DNA of 64,000 nucleotides from the NCBI GenBank assembly GCA_034406715.1, contig CP137870.1:558001-622000 (forward strand). The letters run 5' to 3'. This document shows, piece by piece, positions 35,135 through 47,300 of the stretch. The DNA is from Rhodotorula mucilaginosa. Its lineage: Eukaryota > Basidiomycota > Microbotryomycetes > Sporidiobolales > Sporidiobolaceae. Under the pieces are notes generated by a model. It saw nothing but the letters and a program-made list of their open reading frames with translations, was not told the origin of the DNA and did no database searches. The position numbers were made by a program, and so were the translations under genes. The stretch's first letter is position 1; the number at the start of each line of letters is the position of its first letter.

Positions 35135-37007
35135 ATGGCCAGCGACAGCGAGACGCGGGCAGCGAGCTCAGTCTTAAATCGTGGAGCAACGCCCCGCCGC
35201 AGCCTGAAGCAGCGCCGCGCCCGCCGTCCGTCGCTCGCCGTCCTCGTCGCCGCCCTCGTCGTCGTCGTGGTCGCTCGCCTCGTCCATCTCGCGACTCGCT
35301 CGAACAGCACCAGCAACGCTGCGGCCAGCAAGAGCCAGTCACTACGCTTTCCCCAGGCGAGACCCCCGGCCTTCTCCGCTCGCTTGCACTACCAGCACGG
35401 CGCCGTCCAGCATGTCTTCCCTACTCGACCTCCTCACGCTGAGCATGTCTGGCAGCTCCTCTGGGAACCGAGACAGCCCATAGCAGCCATCGACATCCCA
35501 CCAGCCGGCGTCCTCAGCTTCCATCGCCGGGACGGGTCGAGCGGTCGTCTCGTGGCCGCAAACGCCTCCTCGTTCTGCCTCACCGACTCCCAAGCCTGCA
35601 CCGACTGGTCCCGAGTCGAGCTCGACGTCAGCCTCGAAGCCGCACTGCAGCATCTGCGCGAGAGCGGTGCGTGCCCTCGAGTCCGTCAGAAGGGAAGAGC
35701 TTTGGCTGATCGCGACACGGTCTTTTTCTCGAGCAAAAGACCCCGCTGCGGAAACCTCTGTCTGCTTACCCGCGCTCCAGGACCCGCACGCTCGAAACGA
35801 ATCCGTCACTCTCGTGACGCAGCTCTCGGTCTCCCGCCTACCTCGGTTCGACCGCCTCCTCGACGCATGGGACGGTCCCGTCTCGGCAACCATCTACCTC
35901 GTCGACGAACACCAAGACTTGGCGACCCTCGATTCGTACCTCCGCGAGCTCTCGTCATCCTCTCGTCGTCGTCGTCAAAGCTGGTCACGCCTGACTTTGA
36001 CCATCCTGAAACCGTCGTACGCCAAGGATCGAGCCAGTGTCGTCGAGCGTTTGCGGTACCCGATCAACCGGCTCCGGAACCTCGCCATCCAATCCAGCAG
36101 CTCGACCTACCTCCTCGTCATCGACGTCGATTTCGTCCCCTCCCCCGACATGCACCGCTTGCTCGTCAAAGGCGCCATCCCGCTGATCGAGACGACGAGT
36201 CAGAGGTGGGCCTCCTCGCCGACTCTGAGACGCACGGCGGTGGTCATCCCGACGTTTGCGCTCGCGGTCGGTTATGACGACGGCGACGAAATGCCGCGCA
36301 CGTTGCAAGAGGTCGAGCGACTGTACCGAGCCGAGCCACAAGTGGCGATACTCACCGACCCGAACGCCGGTCACGGTCCGACGCTGCCGTCTCGACTCTT
36401 CCACCACCACCACCAGCAGCAGCAGCAGCAGAACTCCACGTCCTCCTCCTCCTCCTCAGACTCCTACGAAGTGTGCTACGAGCCGCAGTGGGAACCTTAC
36501 TACGTCCTCCATTGCGCTTCCCACCCTTTGTACGACGAACGGTTCACCGACCAAGGCGGCGACAAGCAGTCGCACGCGCTCGTGCTCAACGCCCTCGGGT
36601 ACGAGTTCAGAGTGCTCACGAATGGCGTGGGGGTCGTCCACCCCCCCAAGACGGATGCGGCGAGTGAAGCCTGGCCGGCGGCAGCGGCGGCGGCGAGGGC
36701 CTTTGAGAGATCAGACTTGCGGGTCGACGCGGCGCGGGAAGCGAGCCCCCCTGGCGAAGAGGGCAGCGTCGAGCCCCTACCGCCGCCGCTGCTGACACCG
36801 GGGCAAGAGGACACTGAGCAGCACTTCAACCTCGCCGCGCAGAGGGACCAAACCCGGTTCCGCTACTTCCAAGACTTCCTCCCCGAGATGGAACTCGCAT
36901 GGGGGAAATGGACCCTCCGGTGGCCGCGCGGGTGCAGCCCTGGCGTGCTTGCCAGTGGGGGGCGCTTCTTTGGACGAGCGAGGCCGCCGAGCGTGTTTGC
37001 ATTATGA
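35135..37007 (+). CDS. GT49 (LARGE-like) type II glycosyltransferase
   Basis: Golgi-type glycosyltransferase of the family containing LARGE/B4GAT1. Exons: 35135-35666 and 35734-37007, 601 residues. A single signal anchor sits at about residues 33-52 (SLAVLVAALVVVVVARLVHL), so the catalytic part is luminal. Recognisable blocks: ESVTLVTQLSVSRLPRFDRL, VSATIYLVDE, YPINRLRNLAIQ, the DxD metal site LLVIDVDFVPSPD, and YEPQWEPYYVLH with YDERFTDQGGDK downstream. These match GT49 well. The intron acceptor is a GAG preceded by T-rich sequence; the 67-nt intron is needed to keep frame. A His/Gln/Ser run (HHHHQQQQQQ) near residue 400 is an insertion. Substrate is unknown. Confidence 0.85.
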
Positions 37008-37012
37008 CGAGA

Positions 37013-37036
37013 GCCTCTCTCTCTCTCTCTCTCTCG
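37013..37036. repeat. (CT)n microsatellite
   Basis: CT run just after the GT49 stop codon, within the probable 3' UTR. Confidence 0.75.
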
Positions 37037-37168
37037 CCCTTTTTTTAGTAGCAATAGAGATGTACCCGCACATATGGGGGTGTATGTATAAGTATATCAA
37101 CAAGTGGATGTGACCAAGAACGGCGCTACTCAAGACTGCGTATCATAAGGAACGGCTACAGGGCGGTT

Positions 37169-40100
37169 TCAGGACCACCCCGATTCGAGATCGGCCGCCA
37201 TCGCGAGCAGGTCCTCGTCGTCCGAGCCGATGCTCGAGCTCGCCTGGCTCAGGTCGGCAGCGGCGGTCTCGTCCGCCGCTACTGCCGCAGCTGCTGCTCC
37301 CACGTCACCTTTCAGAGCATTCTTGCCATTTGGCGATTGGGACGGTTCGCTTGGCAAAGGCGCACTCGGTTGGGCCGAAGCGTCTCCCTCGGCAGCGGCG
37401 GTGGCGGCGGTGGCGGCGGCGGCGGCGCTGAGCGAAGTCTTGAGCCCGCTGCGCCTCGAACGAGCAGTCTTGACTCGTTTCTGTAATGGCGACTCGGCGG
37501 CGGCGGTGGCCGATGAAGTCGCTGCGTTTGAGCCGACCGATTCGGAGGAAGGGGTACTCGAGACGCGCGGTCGTTTCCGTCCTCCGCCGCCGCCGGTGGA
37601 TGCAGCAGACCGAACGCCGACGTAGGAGCCTCCGCCGGTATCGCTCTCCCCATCGGTCGTCGTCTCGTCGTCGCCGCCGGCGGGATTCAACAGCGAGGCC
37701 AAGTCGTCGTCATCGTCAGTTTCGAGGAGCAAGTCGTCGACTTCCTTCATCGCATCTCCCCAATCCAGATCGGCCAAATCCAGATCGACCGCGTCGTTGC
37801 CGGCGGCCTCGACCGCGGCGGTGGTCTTGGCTTCGCTTTCTCCATCGCTCAGTTCGGGTCGTACAGGCGACGGTGGCGTCGTCGCAGGCCGTTGTTCCTC
37901 GACCGTCGGGAGTAGATACGGCCCTTCCTCGAGGCAGACCCATTTCGCGACCGAATCGAGCAGCCACTGCGGGTACACGACCTTGACTCGCGGGAACCGC
38001 TTCGCCGAATGGACCTTGGCCGTCCCCGGTTGGTTCGCGACGAGGTGAGTCGTTTTGGGCGAGAGCTGGTTCGAACACGTCGCGCCAAACGTCGTCGCGA
38101 GTTTCCAGTATTCGGAATCTTCGGGTCGCGTGCCGAGGGCGACGAGGCCGGAAAAGACGAGGTTGGTCTCCCGGAGGGTCTGCGCCTTCATGGCGGGGAT
38201 GATAGTCTGCGAGGTCGTCTACGAGTCAGCACAGGATGATACCGCGACAAACGGAAGCCTCAATCACGCACTGCAACGTCCGAGGCCCCTCTGGATTCGT
38301 GCTCTTGATAGAACCGATCGCGAAGACTGGACAGGATCTGGTCGAGGATGGGGCATCCGGCGATGGTCAGCCTGTGGTGCTCGGCAGGCGCGAACGGCCT
38401 CCTCGGCAAAAGTCCACTCACATCGAAAAGCCGGTCAAGCTCGCGGTCGTCATCACGCAGGACCGGTTGCTCCTCATAGTCGTCGTCGTCGTCGTCCGTC
38501 TCTTCCCCGACAGGCACCAGAGCCGAGTCTGCCTCGACGCTCGGCGGCAGGGCGGCTGGTGACGTTTTCTGCGCCGCATCGGGCGCTGACTTGTCCTCAG
38601 TGGAGGACACCGGAAAGGGAGGCAGCGGTGACCGACTCGGCGATTTCGGCGAAGGCGGATGGTTCAGATGATGCAGCGCGTCTGCTTCCCTCCTCGCCTT
38701 CTCGAGCGGTCGCGCCTCGATCAAGTCGTGGATCGTCTCCTTGGCATGCTCCGATGCTTCCTTCAGCGAGGGGGAGACGACCTCTTCCGGCGAGGAAGAG
38801 ACGACGAGGTCCGAGATCCGCGTCGGTTCGGAGAGGATCTCGTCCGGCAAGTGGAGATGATGCACTGCCGCCTCTGCTGCTTCCGCTGCTGCGGCGCTGC
38901 AAGTCGAAGGCGACGCCGACGGATGTAGCGGAGAGAGTGAAGGTCCAGGTCCAGGCGAGGGCGACGTGAGCGGGGTCGTGGATCGCTCGCCACGGCCGGG
39001 AGACGGCTCACCACCGCTCGAGACTGCCGAATCGAGTGGAGACGCAGACCCTTCAGCGGCTGGGGAGATCTCGGCGGTGAGAGGCGGCGATGCGAGAGGT
39101 ACGACGGGCGGCGGGACGAGCTCCTTCTTCTTGGGCAAAAAGGCGGCATTGATGTCTCCGATGCCGACAAAAAACTCGTCTGCCCATGCAAAGACGACGT
39201 CAGTCAGATCCTCTCTCTGAGCGAGTTGAATGGCGACTGAACTCACACGGGATAACCTTGACGAGGTTGGGACTGCCGTCCCAGACATCGGCTCGGTCAT
39301 CGATGATGACTACCATGTTTGTGTCGCACGGGAACAGCCGCTGCAGACTCTTGCGCGTCATACCTAGGGGGGGGGTTCACAAATCCGGGTAAGCAAAGAC
39401 CGCATGCACGTCGCGTGACAGCCAACGCGACTCACTACCGCTCTCGTCTCGACTGAGGATCCGTCCCCCGAACAGGCCTCCGTCCGGATCGATCACCTTG
39501 CACACTTCGATCGCATACGCGCGGGTTCCCATCGTATAGACGTGCATTTCGTAGATCTCGGCGATTCGTTTCAGGAAATCGGGCAGCCCGGGTCTGTTGT
39601 TCGGGATCCATCAGCATGAGAGGTTTCACCTGAAGGAGAGAAGACTCGTCTGAACGCACCTCATCTTGATGTAGTAGTAACAACCGGGCGCGTCGTCCTC
39701 ATCGACCGACTCTCCGTCGTCTGTCGTGCCCGACTCGGACAAGCCCGGAGTCGGCAACGCCGTCGACAGCCCTGGCGTTGTCGTCCCGCCCGTCGTCGAA
39801 GTCCTCGACCTCTTGGGTCTCCGCATCGGCATCTCGTCCAGCAACTTGAACCGTTTCACCCCGTCGAGCGCCTTGTAGTTCGGGTTGTCGGGATCTTGCA
39901 GCCACTCGCCGACGGTAGGGTCGACGGTTGCGTGGACGATGGTTTGGTCGAGGTCGACGATGAGGGAGAGCTTCTTGGCTTGCAAGAGTCGCGAAGCGGT
40001 CGCCGACTCGAGTCGGTGAGCTTCCTGCGGGCGGGCGGGCGGGCGGGCGGGCGGGCGGGCGGGCGGGCGCGGGGAGATGGAACGAGGAGCTTGGAACTCG

Positions 40101-40728
40101 TCAAGGATGGTTTCGGCTGTCGAGGTTTTGGGGGGGACATCGGACGAACCTCGAGAGAAACTGTCAAGCCTCCGACATCGTGGACCATACTGATTGTAGC
40201 TCGCGACGTATCGGAAAACCCAGTATAGTCGGTTCTGTTTTTACATGCCTCTCGGGAAAAGGGTTAGGAGGTTTGCGGTTGCGGGTCGAGATTCCTCGGA
40301 CGCGAAGGGGCACGCACGCAGTCAGGTCCTTTCCGCAGATTGCGCAGAGTCCGTTGAGTTGCACATCGTGGGTACACGGTTCCTGCACTTTGACGATGGG
40401 CCTGCGAAGGTCGCGAGGTGCATGAATCCGGTCAGTCGACGGCTGCAGTGTATGTGTGCGCGGGCGACGAGTGACGTTACCTGGGTTCCCTGATGATGTC
40501 TCCTTCGCGCACGTCCCACGCGACGACCTGACCGAGGACTGGACTGTCCCACTCTCGGACTTGACGTTCCCTCTTGCCTTGCTCGTCGGGCTTGTTGGGC
40601 AGGAAGGAGTAGGTGAAGAGCCTCTGAGTCTTCTGTACGTGCGCGCCTGGCTGCGCGTGTATGCGCTGGACGGTGAGCGGGTACGGGAGCGCGGCGGGGA
40701 GGCGCAGGTGCGTTGCGGGGAGCTCCAT
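37169..40728 (-). CDS. FCP1: RNA polymerase II CTD phosphatase FCP1
   Basis: Dephosphorylates the Pol II C-terminal domain to recycle polymerase. Eight exons: 40728-40481, 40401-40318, 40234-40150, 40024-39660, 39593-39439, 39363-39247, 39179-38272, 38206-37169; 999 residues. The N-terminal biotinyl-lipoyl-like segment is followed by EPCTHDVQLNGLCAICGKDL and MVHDVGGLTVSLE, both FCP1 hallmarks. The FCPH catalytic motif is SLIVDLDQTIVH (nucleophile Asp in DLDQT at about 163-167). The domain continues PGLPDFLKRIAEIYEMHVYT and VVIIDDRADVWDGSPNLVKV. A long Ser/Pro/Glu linker leads to a BRCT domain (about 660-760; TNLVFSGLVALG, THLVANQPGTAK, VVYPQWLLDSV). The C-terminus is acidic (SDDEDLLAMAADLESGWS), as in FCP1 tails that bind TFIIF. 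Confidence 0.95.
40028..40071. repeat. (GGGC)n tandem repeat in an FCP1 intron
   Basis: About ten GGGC units on the plus strand, reaching to the 3' splice site of the FCP1 intron 40149-40025. On the transcript the repeat is (CCCG)n and takes the place of the polypyrimidine tract. Confidence 0.9.
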
Positions 40729-41047
40729 TCTCGTGTACCCGCAGCGGGGCGCCGTCGAGTCGGATGCGGTCGACTGGATTCGCAAGGACTTGACTGGTGA
40801 TTGACCTGTGGCCTGGCTCGCGATCCAGCTGCGTGGGTGCGAAGAGCAGAGAGACAAGTTGGCTCATCGATGCGTCGCCGCCCTTTTGACATCTGACCAT
40901 ACACGCACAGCTCCGGGGCATAGACTTGTCGCGTACTAGATTCACCGTCGACTCTGATCGTCCGCTCAGACTGGAATCCGCAGCTTCTCTCGTTCGATCG
41001 TCTCCCCCTCCTCAGGCTCTCGTTCTCATCACCGAACCGAGTCCAGC
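40729..41047. other. divergent intergenic region
   Basis: 319 bp between FCP1 (-) and a small membrane protein (+). No element recognised beyond what a shared promoter would need. Confidence 0.45.
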
Positions 41048-41434
41048 ATGGCGTCGAGGATCGTCCCGCCCGTTATTGCAGTCGTCCTCGGAGTAGGCAC
41101 GGGCGTCTACGTCTTCAGTGAGTTGTAGCCTGCCCGTCCCTGCCAAGTAGTCGATTGACCCCTCGCCCCCGCCTTGCCTTCGCAGAACCCCTCCTCGAAT
41201 CATACCGAGAGTACGTTCATTCACTCCTCTCCGTCTCGAGGCATCTGTCAACAGCTCACTTGCTCTTTCCGCAGCTCAACGGCAGGGACCTTCCGGCCCG
41301 AAGACGACCATCACGCGGCTGCGATCCCGCCTCTGCCCATGACCACCCTCCAGCCAGCAAAGACTCCCGACGGCAAGGACCTCTTGCCACCGCCCAAGGA
41401 GGAACTCCCCGTCGAGCCGGCGCGCAAGGTCTGA
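41048..41434 (+). CDS. small single-pass membrane protein (84 aa)
   Basis: Not recognised with certainty. Exons: 41048-41117, 41186-41210 (25 nt), 41275-41434. The N-terminus MASRIVPPVIAVVLGVGTGVYVF is a short basic start plus one hydrophobic segment, continuing KPLLESYRDSTAGTFRPEDD across the two junctions. The remainder is Pro/Lys-rich and soluble (PKEELPVEPARKV). The layout, an uncleaved N-terminal anchor with a short soluble tail, resembles small mitochondrial inner-membrane assembly proteins of fungi, but I cannot name one. All three exons join in frame with strong GTGAGT and GTACGT donors and GCAG acceptors, which supports a real gene. Confidence 0.7.
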
Positions 41435-42062
41435 ACGCAGTCGCGCGCCTCTCTCTCTCTGCACCGTTTCAATGTACCCGTAAGGCGTTCTCCCGACCAT
41501 GCTCTTCACCGGAGGCTTCTCTTCACGAGCTGGACTGACCTCCTCCACCGCGCAACAGCCGCAGTAGCCTGTATCGTAACGCAGCCTTCTTACCCGCACA
41601 AATGCTGGGCGCGGCGTCCATCATCGCACTGATCGTCTCGCGCTTTCGAGAGAGCACCGCGATTCTCCTTCTTAATGGCGAACGACCTCCTGCGCCCCCT
41701 CTTCTTGACGCGGCAGCGGGTCTGACTCTCTTCTGGTCAAATCACGTACGCCCACGTGGACTACCTGCATGAGGTCTACTCGGTTCCTGCTCTCCGCGTC
41801 GGCGGAACCCCCTTGGAACCCCTCCGAAATCGCCGCCTTCACTTTTCACGTGTCGCGGGCACCGCGCCTAAGTTCCGCGGCATGTCCGGTCGAACCTTTT
41901 GAGCGCTACCCAATATCTCTCAGCGTCGACCTTTCAGTACGCTATCAAGGGTCGACGACGTCTCTGTCGGTATCTCTACCAGGACCCTTCCATTCCAACC
42001 CTTTTCACCTCCGGGGGGCGAGTCTCTCCCTTCTTGATCTGCAGCCAGGAGGGTCGACGCAG
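41435..42062. other. intergenic region
   Basis: About 630 bp between two plus-strand genes. It should hold the 3' UTR of the 84-aa gene and the promoter/5' UTR of the lysozyme-like gene. One frame runs through from 41769 into the next gene's first exon, but its upstream part has no supporting feature. Confidence 0.45.
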
Positions 42063-43883
42063 ATGCACCCCTCACGCGAGGCCGACGAAGAAAGGGATTC
42101 GCAAAGCGATCCCTCTCGGCACGGAGACAGCGACAGTACCGACGATCATGAAGAGGAACAAAGACCGCTTCGGGAAAAGGGCGGTCGGCGGAGGAAGAAG
42201 AAGAAGGTGGGTGCGGAACGATTCTCCGACATCGCATTATACAAGCTGAGAAATGACTCGTTGTCATATAGCCGGCGACGACGAATGTGGTCTTGCTGCC
42301 CGCGATGTTTGCAGTCGCAGTCGCAGCGACGGCAGTCCTCGCTTGGTACCAATTTTCCGAGCCGACGGCGGCGGGGGTCATACAGTCATCAAATCATACC
42401 ACAGCTGATGAGGACAGCATGTCGGAAGCGGTGACGGCGGGTCAGGCAGTCGCTGTGGTCGGCGGTGAGGAGGAGGAGGAGGAGAGGAAGGAACCTTCGA
42501 CCTCGAACCTGCTCAGCTCCGCCACCGCCACCGAGTCAGCCGCCCATCTCGCCGGATCCGCGTCCCCCAAGCTTAATCCGACGAGTAGCAAAGTATCCAA
42601 CACACACGGAGGAGGAGGAGGAACAGGGTTGATCGGCTACGTGGACGAGAAATGCGGACCCAGCGGCGCGGTGGCAAACCCGACCGAGTCGTCCGGACCG
42701 AACGGATCGCAAGAGTGGCTCAACTGCGGGCTTTCAGAAACGGAGCCCGACTCGCCCTGGGTACGACGAAACGCTCTGCTGTCAGAGTCGGGCTGGAACC
42801 GCCGCTGACAATTCTGGATTTACGGGCCTCGTTGCATCACGACGATGCTTGTGAACAGACTCCGCCTCACATCAAGCTCTCTCAGCTCAAGACGATCACT
42901 CTCGAAACAGCGCTTGCGATGCCCAACTCGGTCTACGAAGCGTGCAAACCGTACGTCGGCTTGTTCGAGAAACATGCCGCCGCGAATGGCATGCCGCCGA
43001 TTTTGCTGGCAGCGATCGCGATGCAGGAGAGTGAGTCGACTCGCCGAGCTCTTACCTGGCCTAAGGTGCTTGAGGCCGTGCGGCGGGTGACGTCGTCTTT
43101 CCGTAGGCTCTTGTAAAGCCGAGACGATGGGGGACGCTGGCGGCGCGTGAGTCCCTTGACTTACCTTGGCTCGGCCCTTAGGTGGTTCGGGCGAAAAGAA
43201 CATGACACCACTTCCCTGCATAGATATGGCCTGATGCAGATCACTGAAGGTGCGTACAGCCCTCGGAGAAGACGACGATATCATCTCGGATACCTGATCC
43301 GCTCCGGCACCTGTGTGACCGTGCAGACAAATGCGGCGGCGCACCCGGCGGAGATTGTCGCGATCCGGACTACAAGTGAGTCACTGTACTCGATGGGTCT
43401 CTATGTCGCTATGCCTTTCTTTTGCTGACCTCTCTCGCCTCTGAACAAACGAACGATAGCATCAAAACGGGCGCGGCGTACCTCGCGCAAGTCTTGAAGG
43501 AGCACAACGAGAGCCTGTTGCTCGCCCTCGGATCTTACAATGGCGTGAGTCGTGGTCCTTCTTTAGTTACCCGCGAGAAGAGGCTCATTCGCTCTCTGAC
43601 GACGCGCTAGTGGTACGACGGCTTGACATATGCCAAAGCGACCGCCGCGCGCGTCACCTCGTGCTGCGAATGCCAGAATGTCAGTCGCCAGACCCTTCCT
43701 CTCCACATCGTCCCCATTATTCTGAGCCTCAACTCCGGAGGAGAACCAGGCTGAGACCCGACTCTCTTCGGTGGCGCTCGCTCTCTGCAGAATCTCGACT
43801 ATCACCAGGCGATGCTTAACGGCTGGTTGCAGGGCTTGGACGGCTCGCAGATGGGGACCATCCGCAACATTCAGTGTTCGTAA
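42063..43883 (+). CDS. lysozyme-like GH23 (SLT) type II membrane protein
   Basis: Predicted peptidoglycan-active lysozyme/lytic transglycosylase fold, anchored facing outward. Nine exons: 42063-42206, 42272-42760, 42859-43030, 43107-43146, 43224-43249 (26 nt), 43327-43375, 43460-43544, 43611-43679, 43791-43883; 388 residues. An acidic then basic cytosolic N-terminus (RRRKKKK) precedes one TM (NVVLLPAMFAVAVAATAVLAW). After a Ser/Glu-rich stalk the catalytic domain begins ETALAMPNSVYEAC.... Key motifs: AIAMQESSCKA with the catalytic Glu, GGAYGLMQIT, IKTGAAYLAQVL and LALGSYNGWYDGLTY. At least eight cysteines (CGP, NCG, SSCK, DKCGG, GDCRD, SCCEC, IQCS) suggest disulphides. Start at 42063 is the first ATG giving the cytosolic segment. 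Fungi lack peptidoglycan, so the target would be bacteria or another glycan. Confidence 0.85.
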
Positions 43884-44360
43884 TGGCCCCGTCTTTCGCC
43901 CGCCAGCATCTCGTTGAGTAGGAGGAACAGTTTGTGCGTGCGAAGTGTCCGTCCGGCATGAGGAGCGATTCAGCTTGCAATTTGCGGCGAAAGCCCGGTC
44001 AGTCAGATTCGACACGACGCCCTACTTTGTCTACCGAAATCCATTGTCAGTAGACGAGTGGCCAGCTTGAGGATATCAAATTCTCGTGCAGCAGCTGGCT
44101 GGGAGAGACTGAGGGGAGGCGCCTGCGGGTTTGGGGTGGGGTTTTGTACGCGCAGACGAAGCGAGGAGAGGCAGAGTGCATTCAGCAGCTACACGGCGTC
44201 GGACTGACTTGTGGGCAGTTGCACTCGGCTTGTCTCGGTCTCCAGTTGACTTGCGCCAAACGAAAGCCGCGGTCGCGACCACTTTACTCGCTCCGACGAG
44301 TCCCTGAATCGCGTCCCTCTCGCCCTCGTCTACACACACGGCGCAGACTCGCAGCCGAGC
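43884..44360. other. intergenic region
   Basis: 477 bp between the lysozyme-like gene and gamma-COP, same strand. Nothing coding recognised. Confidence 0.5.
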
Positions 44361-47300
44361 ATGTCGGGCTACAAGAAGGATGAAGAGGGCGGCGGCGGCG
44401 TAGGGTCCTTCTTCCAGGACAAGACGGTCAGTCCTCCCTTCTCGTTCTCACCTGCGGAACACGTCCCACACCGCGACCCGGGACCCGCGTCACCCGAACC
44501 TACAGCGAGAGAGTCTCGCGTCCGTGCTGACCCTTTTCAATTTCCACCCGTGGCAGACCGTGATCCAAGAAGCGCGCGTCTTCAACGAGACGCCAATCAG
44601 TCCCCGAAAGTGCCGAATCCTCCTCACGAAGATTGTCTACTTGCTCTATGTCGGAGAGACGTTCGGCACCCAGGAGGCCACCACGCTCTTCTTCGGAGTC
44701 ACAAAGCTGTTCCAGCACAAGGACGTGAGTCGGGAACTGACTCTGCCTCGTTTCCGCTCCGAGTACTGTTGGACCTCGTCACCGAGTCGCGACTGGCGAG
44801 CGATCCGTAAACCTCGTTGGGGTGGCGGCGCGCTCCATCTCGATCGCTCGTAGTTTTGCGTCGCACCGAGCGGACGCCCATGCGGAAGCTCTCAAGTCTC
44901 GACAGCTGACTTTCTCTCTCCTCCCCGATCTTGCAGTCCGCCCTGCGTCAAATGGTCTACCTCGTCATCAAGGAGCTGTCCCACATTGCCGAGGATGTCA
45001 TCATGGTCACCTCGTCCATCATGAAGGACATGCAGCCGAACCTCGAAGTCATTTACCGCCCGAACGCCATCCGCGCCCTCTGCCGGGTCATTGACGTGAG
45101 CCGTCTCCGCGCACCTGTCCCTCGTGCACGCATAGTGACAACCTTACACGCGCACAGGGCTCGATGATCGTCGGCGTCGAGCGGTTCTTCAAGGCCGCCA
45201 TCGTCGACCGCAACACGTCGATCTCGTCTGCCGCCCTCGTCTCGTCATACCACCTCCACCCGGTCGCCCGAGACGTAATCAAGCGGTGGGCGAACGAAGC
45301 CTCCGAAGCCGTCCAGAACAAGGCGCCGTCGTACGGCAACCAGTACGGGCAGGGCTACCAGACCGTGCAGAGTTCGAGCGCCATCGTCCAGTACCACGCG
45401 CTCGGCTTGCTGTACCTCATCCGTCAGGGCGATCGCATGGCCGTCACCAAGATGATCCAGCAGCTGTCGGGATCCAAGGGCTCCGGCGGGACGCTCCGTA
45501 GCCCGCTCGCGATCTGCATGCTCATCCGGTTCGCCGCCAAGGTCATGGAGGAGGACCCCAAGTGCGTTTGCCCGATTCATCTTTGTCCTTTTTCACGAGC
45601 TCGTGTGCTCCAGTAACTGACTTCGTCTGGTGCGATCCGGTGCTACGCGCAGCGTCCAGCGGGCCATGTTCGAGTTGATTGAGGGCTACCTCAAGCACAA
45701 GAGCGACATGGTCAACTACGAGGCCGCGCGCGCCATCTGCGAGATGCGCAACGTCGGCGCGAGCGAGCTCCAGCGTCCGATCGCCGTCCTGCAGCTCTTC
45801 CTCTCGTCGCCCAAGGCCACGCTCAAGTTTGCCGCGATCCGCACCCTCGCGAAACTCGCCCAGACGCACCCGAACGCCGTGCAGGTGTGCAACCTCGACA
45901 TGGAAAAGCTCATCAACGACGACAACCGCAGCGTCGCGACCTTTGCGATCACGACCTTGCTCAAGACGGGCAACGAAGCCTCGGTCGACCGGCTCATGAA
46001 GCAGATCTCGGCGTTCATGTCCGAGATCTCGGACGAGTTCAAGGTCATTGTCGTCAATGCGATCCGCGCCCTGTGCCTCAAGTTCCCGGCCAAGCAGTCG
46101 GTGATGCTCAACTTCCTCTCGGGCATCCTGCGCGACGAGGGCGGTTACGACTTCAAGCGCGCGGTCGTCGAGGCCATCTTTGACATGATCAAGTTCATCG
46201 GCGACTCCAAAGAGGCCGGTTAGTCTCTTTTCTGCTCCGATTCTCTACTTCCCCTCGTCACTAAATTTCATCTCGAACTCTTTTGACCCCGCCCCCAGCT
46301 CTCGCCCAACTTTGCGAGTTCATCGAGGATTGCGAGTTCACCAAGCTCTCGGTCCGGATCCTGCACTTGCTCGGGATCGAAGGTCCGAAGGCGGCGCAGC
46401 CGAACAAGTACATCCGGTACATTTACAACCGTGTCATTCTCGAGAATGCGATCGTTCGCGCCGCCGCCGTCTCCAGCTTGGCCAAGTTCGGTATCAACGT
46501 CGCCGACAACGCCGTCAAGCGGAGCGTCAAGGTCCTCCTGACTCGGTGGGTCTACGGTTCCTTCGTATGCGCCTCCGAAGCTTCTGTTGACCCAGAGCGA
46601 TACACACACCTTGAACAGCTGCCTCGACGACGTGGACGACGAGGTTCGGGATCGTGCCGCGTTCAACCTCAAGCTCATGCAGGACGAGCCGCTCGCCAAC
46701 ACCTTTGTCCGCGACGGTGCGCCCCAAGTCCTCCGTTCTTCTTCGGGAGGTAGCAGACTTGAGCTGATGTCTGCTTGGACAGACTCGACCTTCTCCTTGG
46801 ACGCCCTCGAGAGCCGTCTCGCGGCTTACATTGCCGACACTTCGTCGGCAGAGCAGCCGTTTGACCTTACGGCTGTGCCGAAGGTCAGCAAGGAGCAAGT
46901 CTTGGAGCAGGCACGAGGTGCGTCTCCTCCCTCCCCTTCCAGCGATCTTCCAAGATGGCGATGGCTGACTTTTTCCTCGCACGCCCGCACTTGACAGCGT
47001 CACGCAAGGATGCTATCGACGTCGTCGCGATGACGAGCGAAGCGAGCGGATCTGCGACTCCGGCTGCGGCAGCGCCGTCCGCAAGCGAGACGCAGTCGGC
47101 GTATGCCAAGCAGCTCGCCGAGGTTCCCGAATTTGCCGACTACGGCGCGGTGCTCAAGAGCTCGCCGAAACCGATCGAGCTCACCGAGCGCGAGACCGAG
47201 TATGTCGTCTCTGCTGTCAAGCATGTCTTTGCCGAGCATGTCGTCTTCCAGGTGAGCGAGCTTTCCCAAGCCTGGGGCCTCATCTTCGCATGAGTGATCT

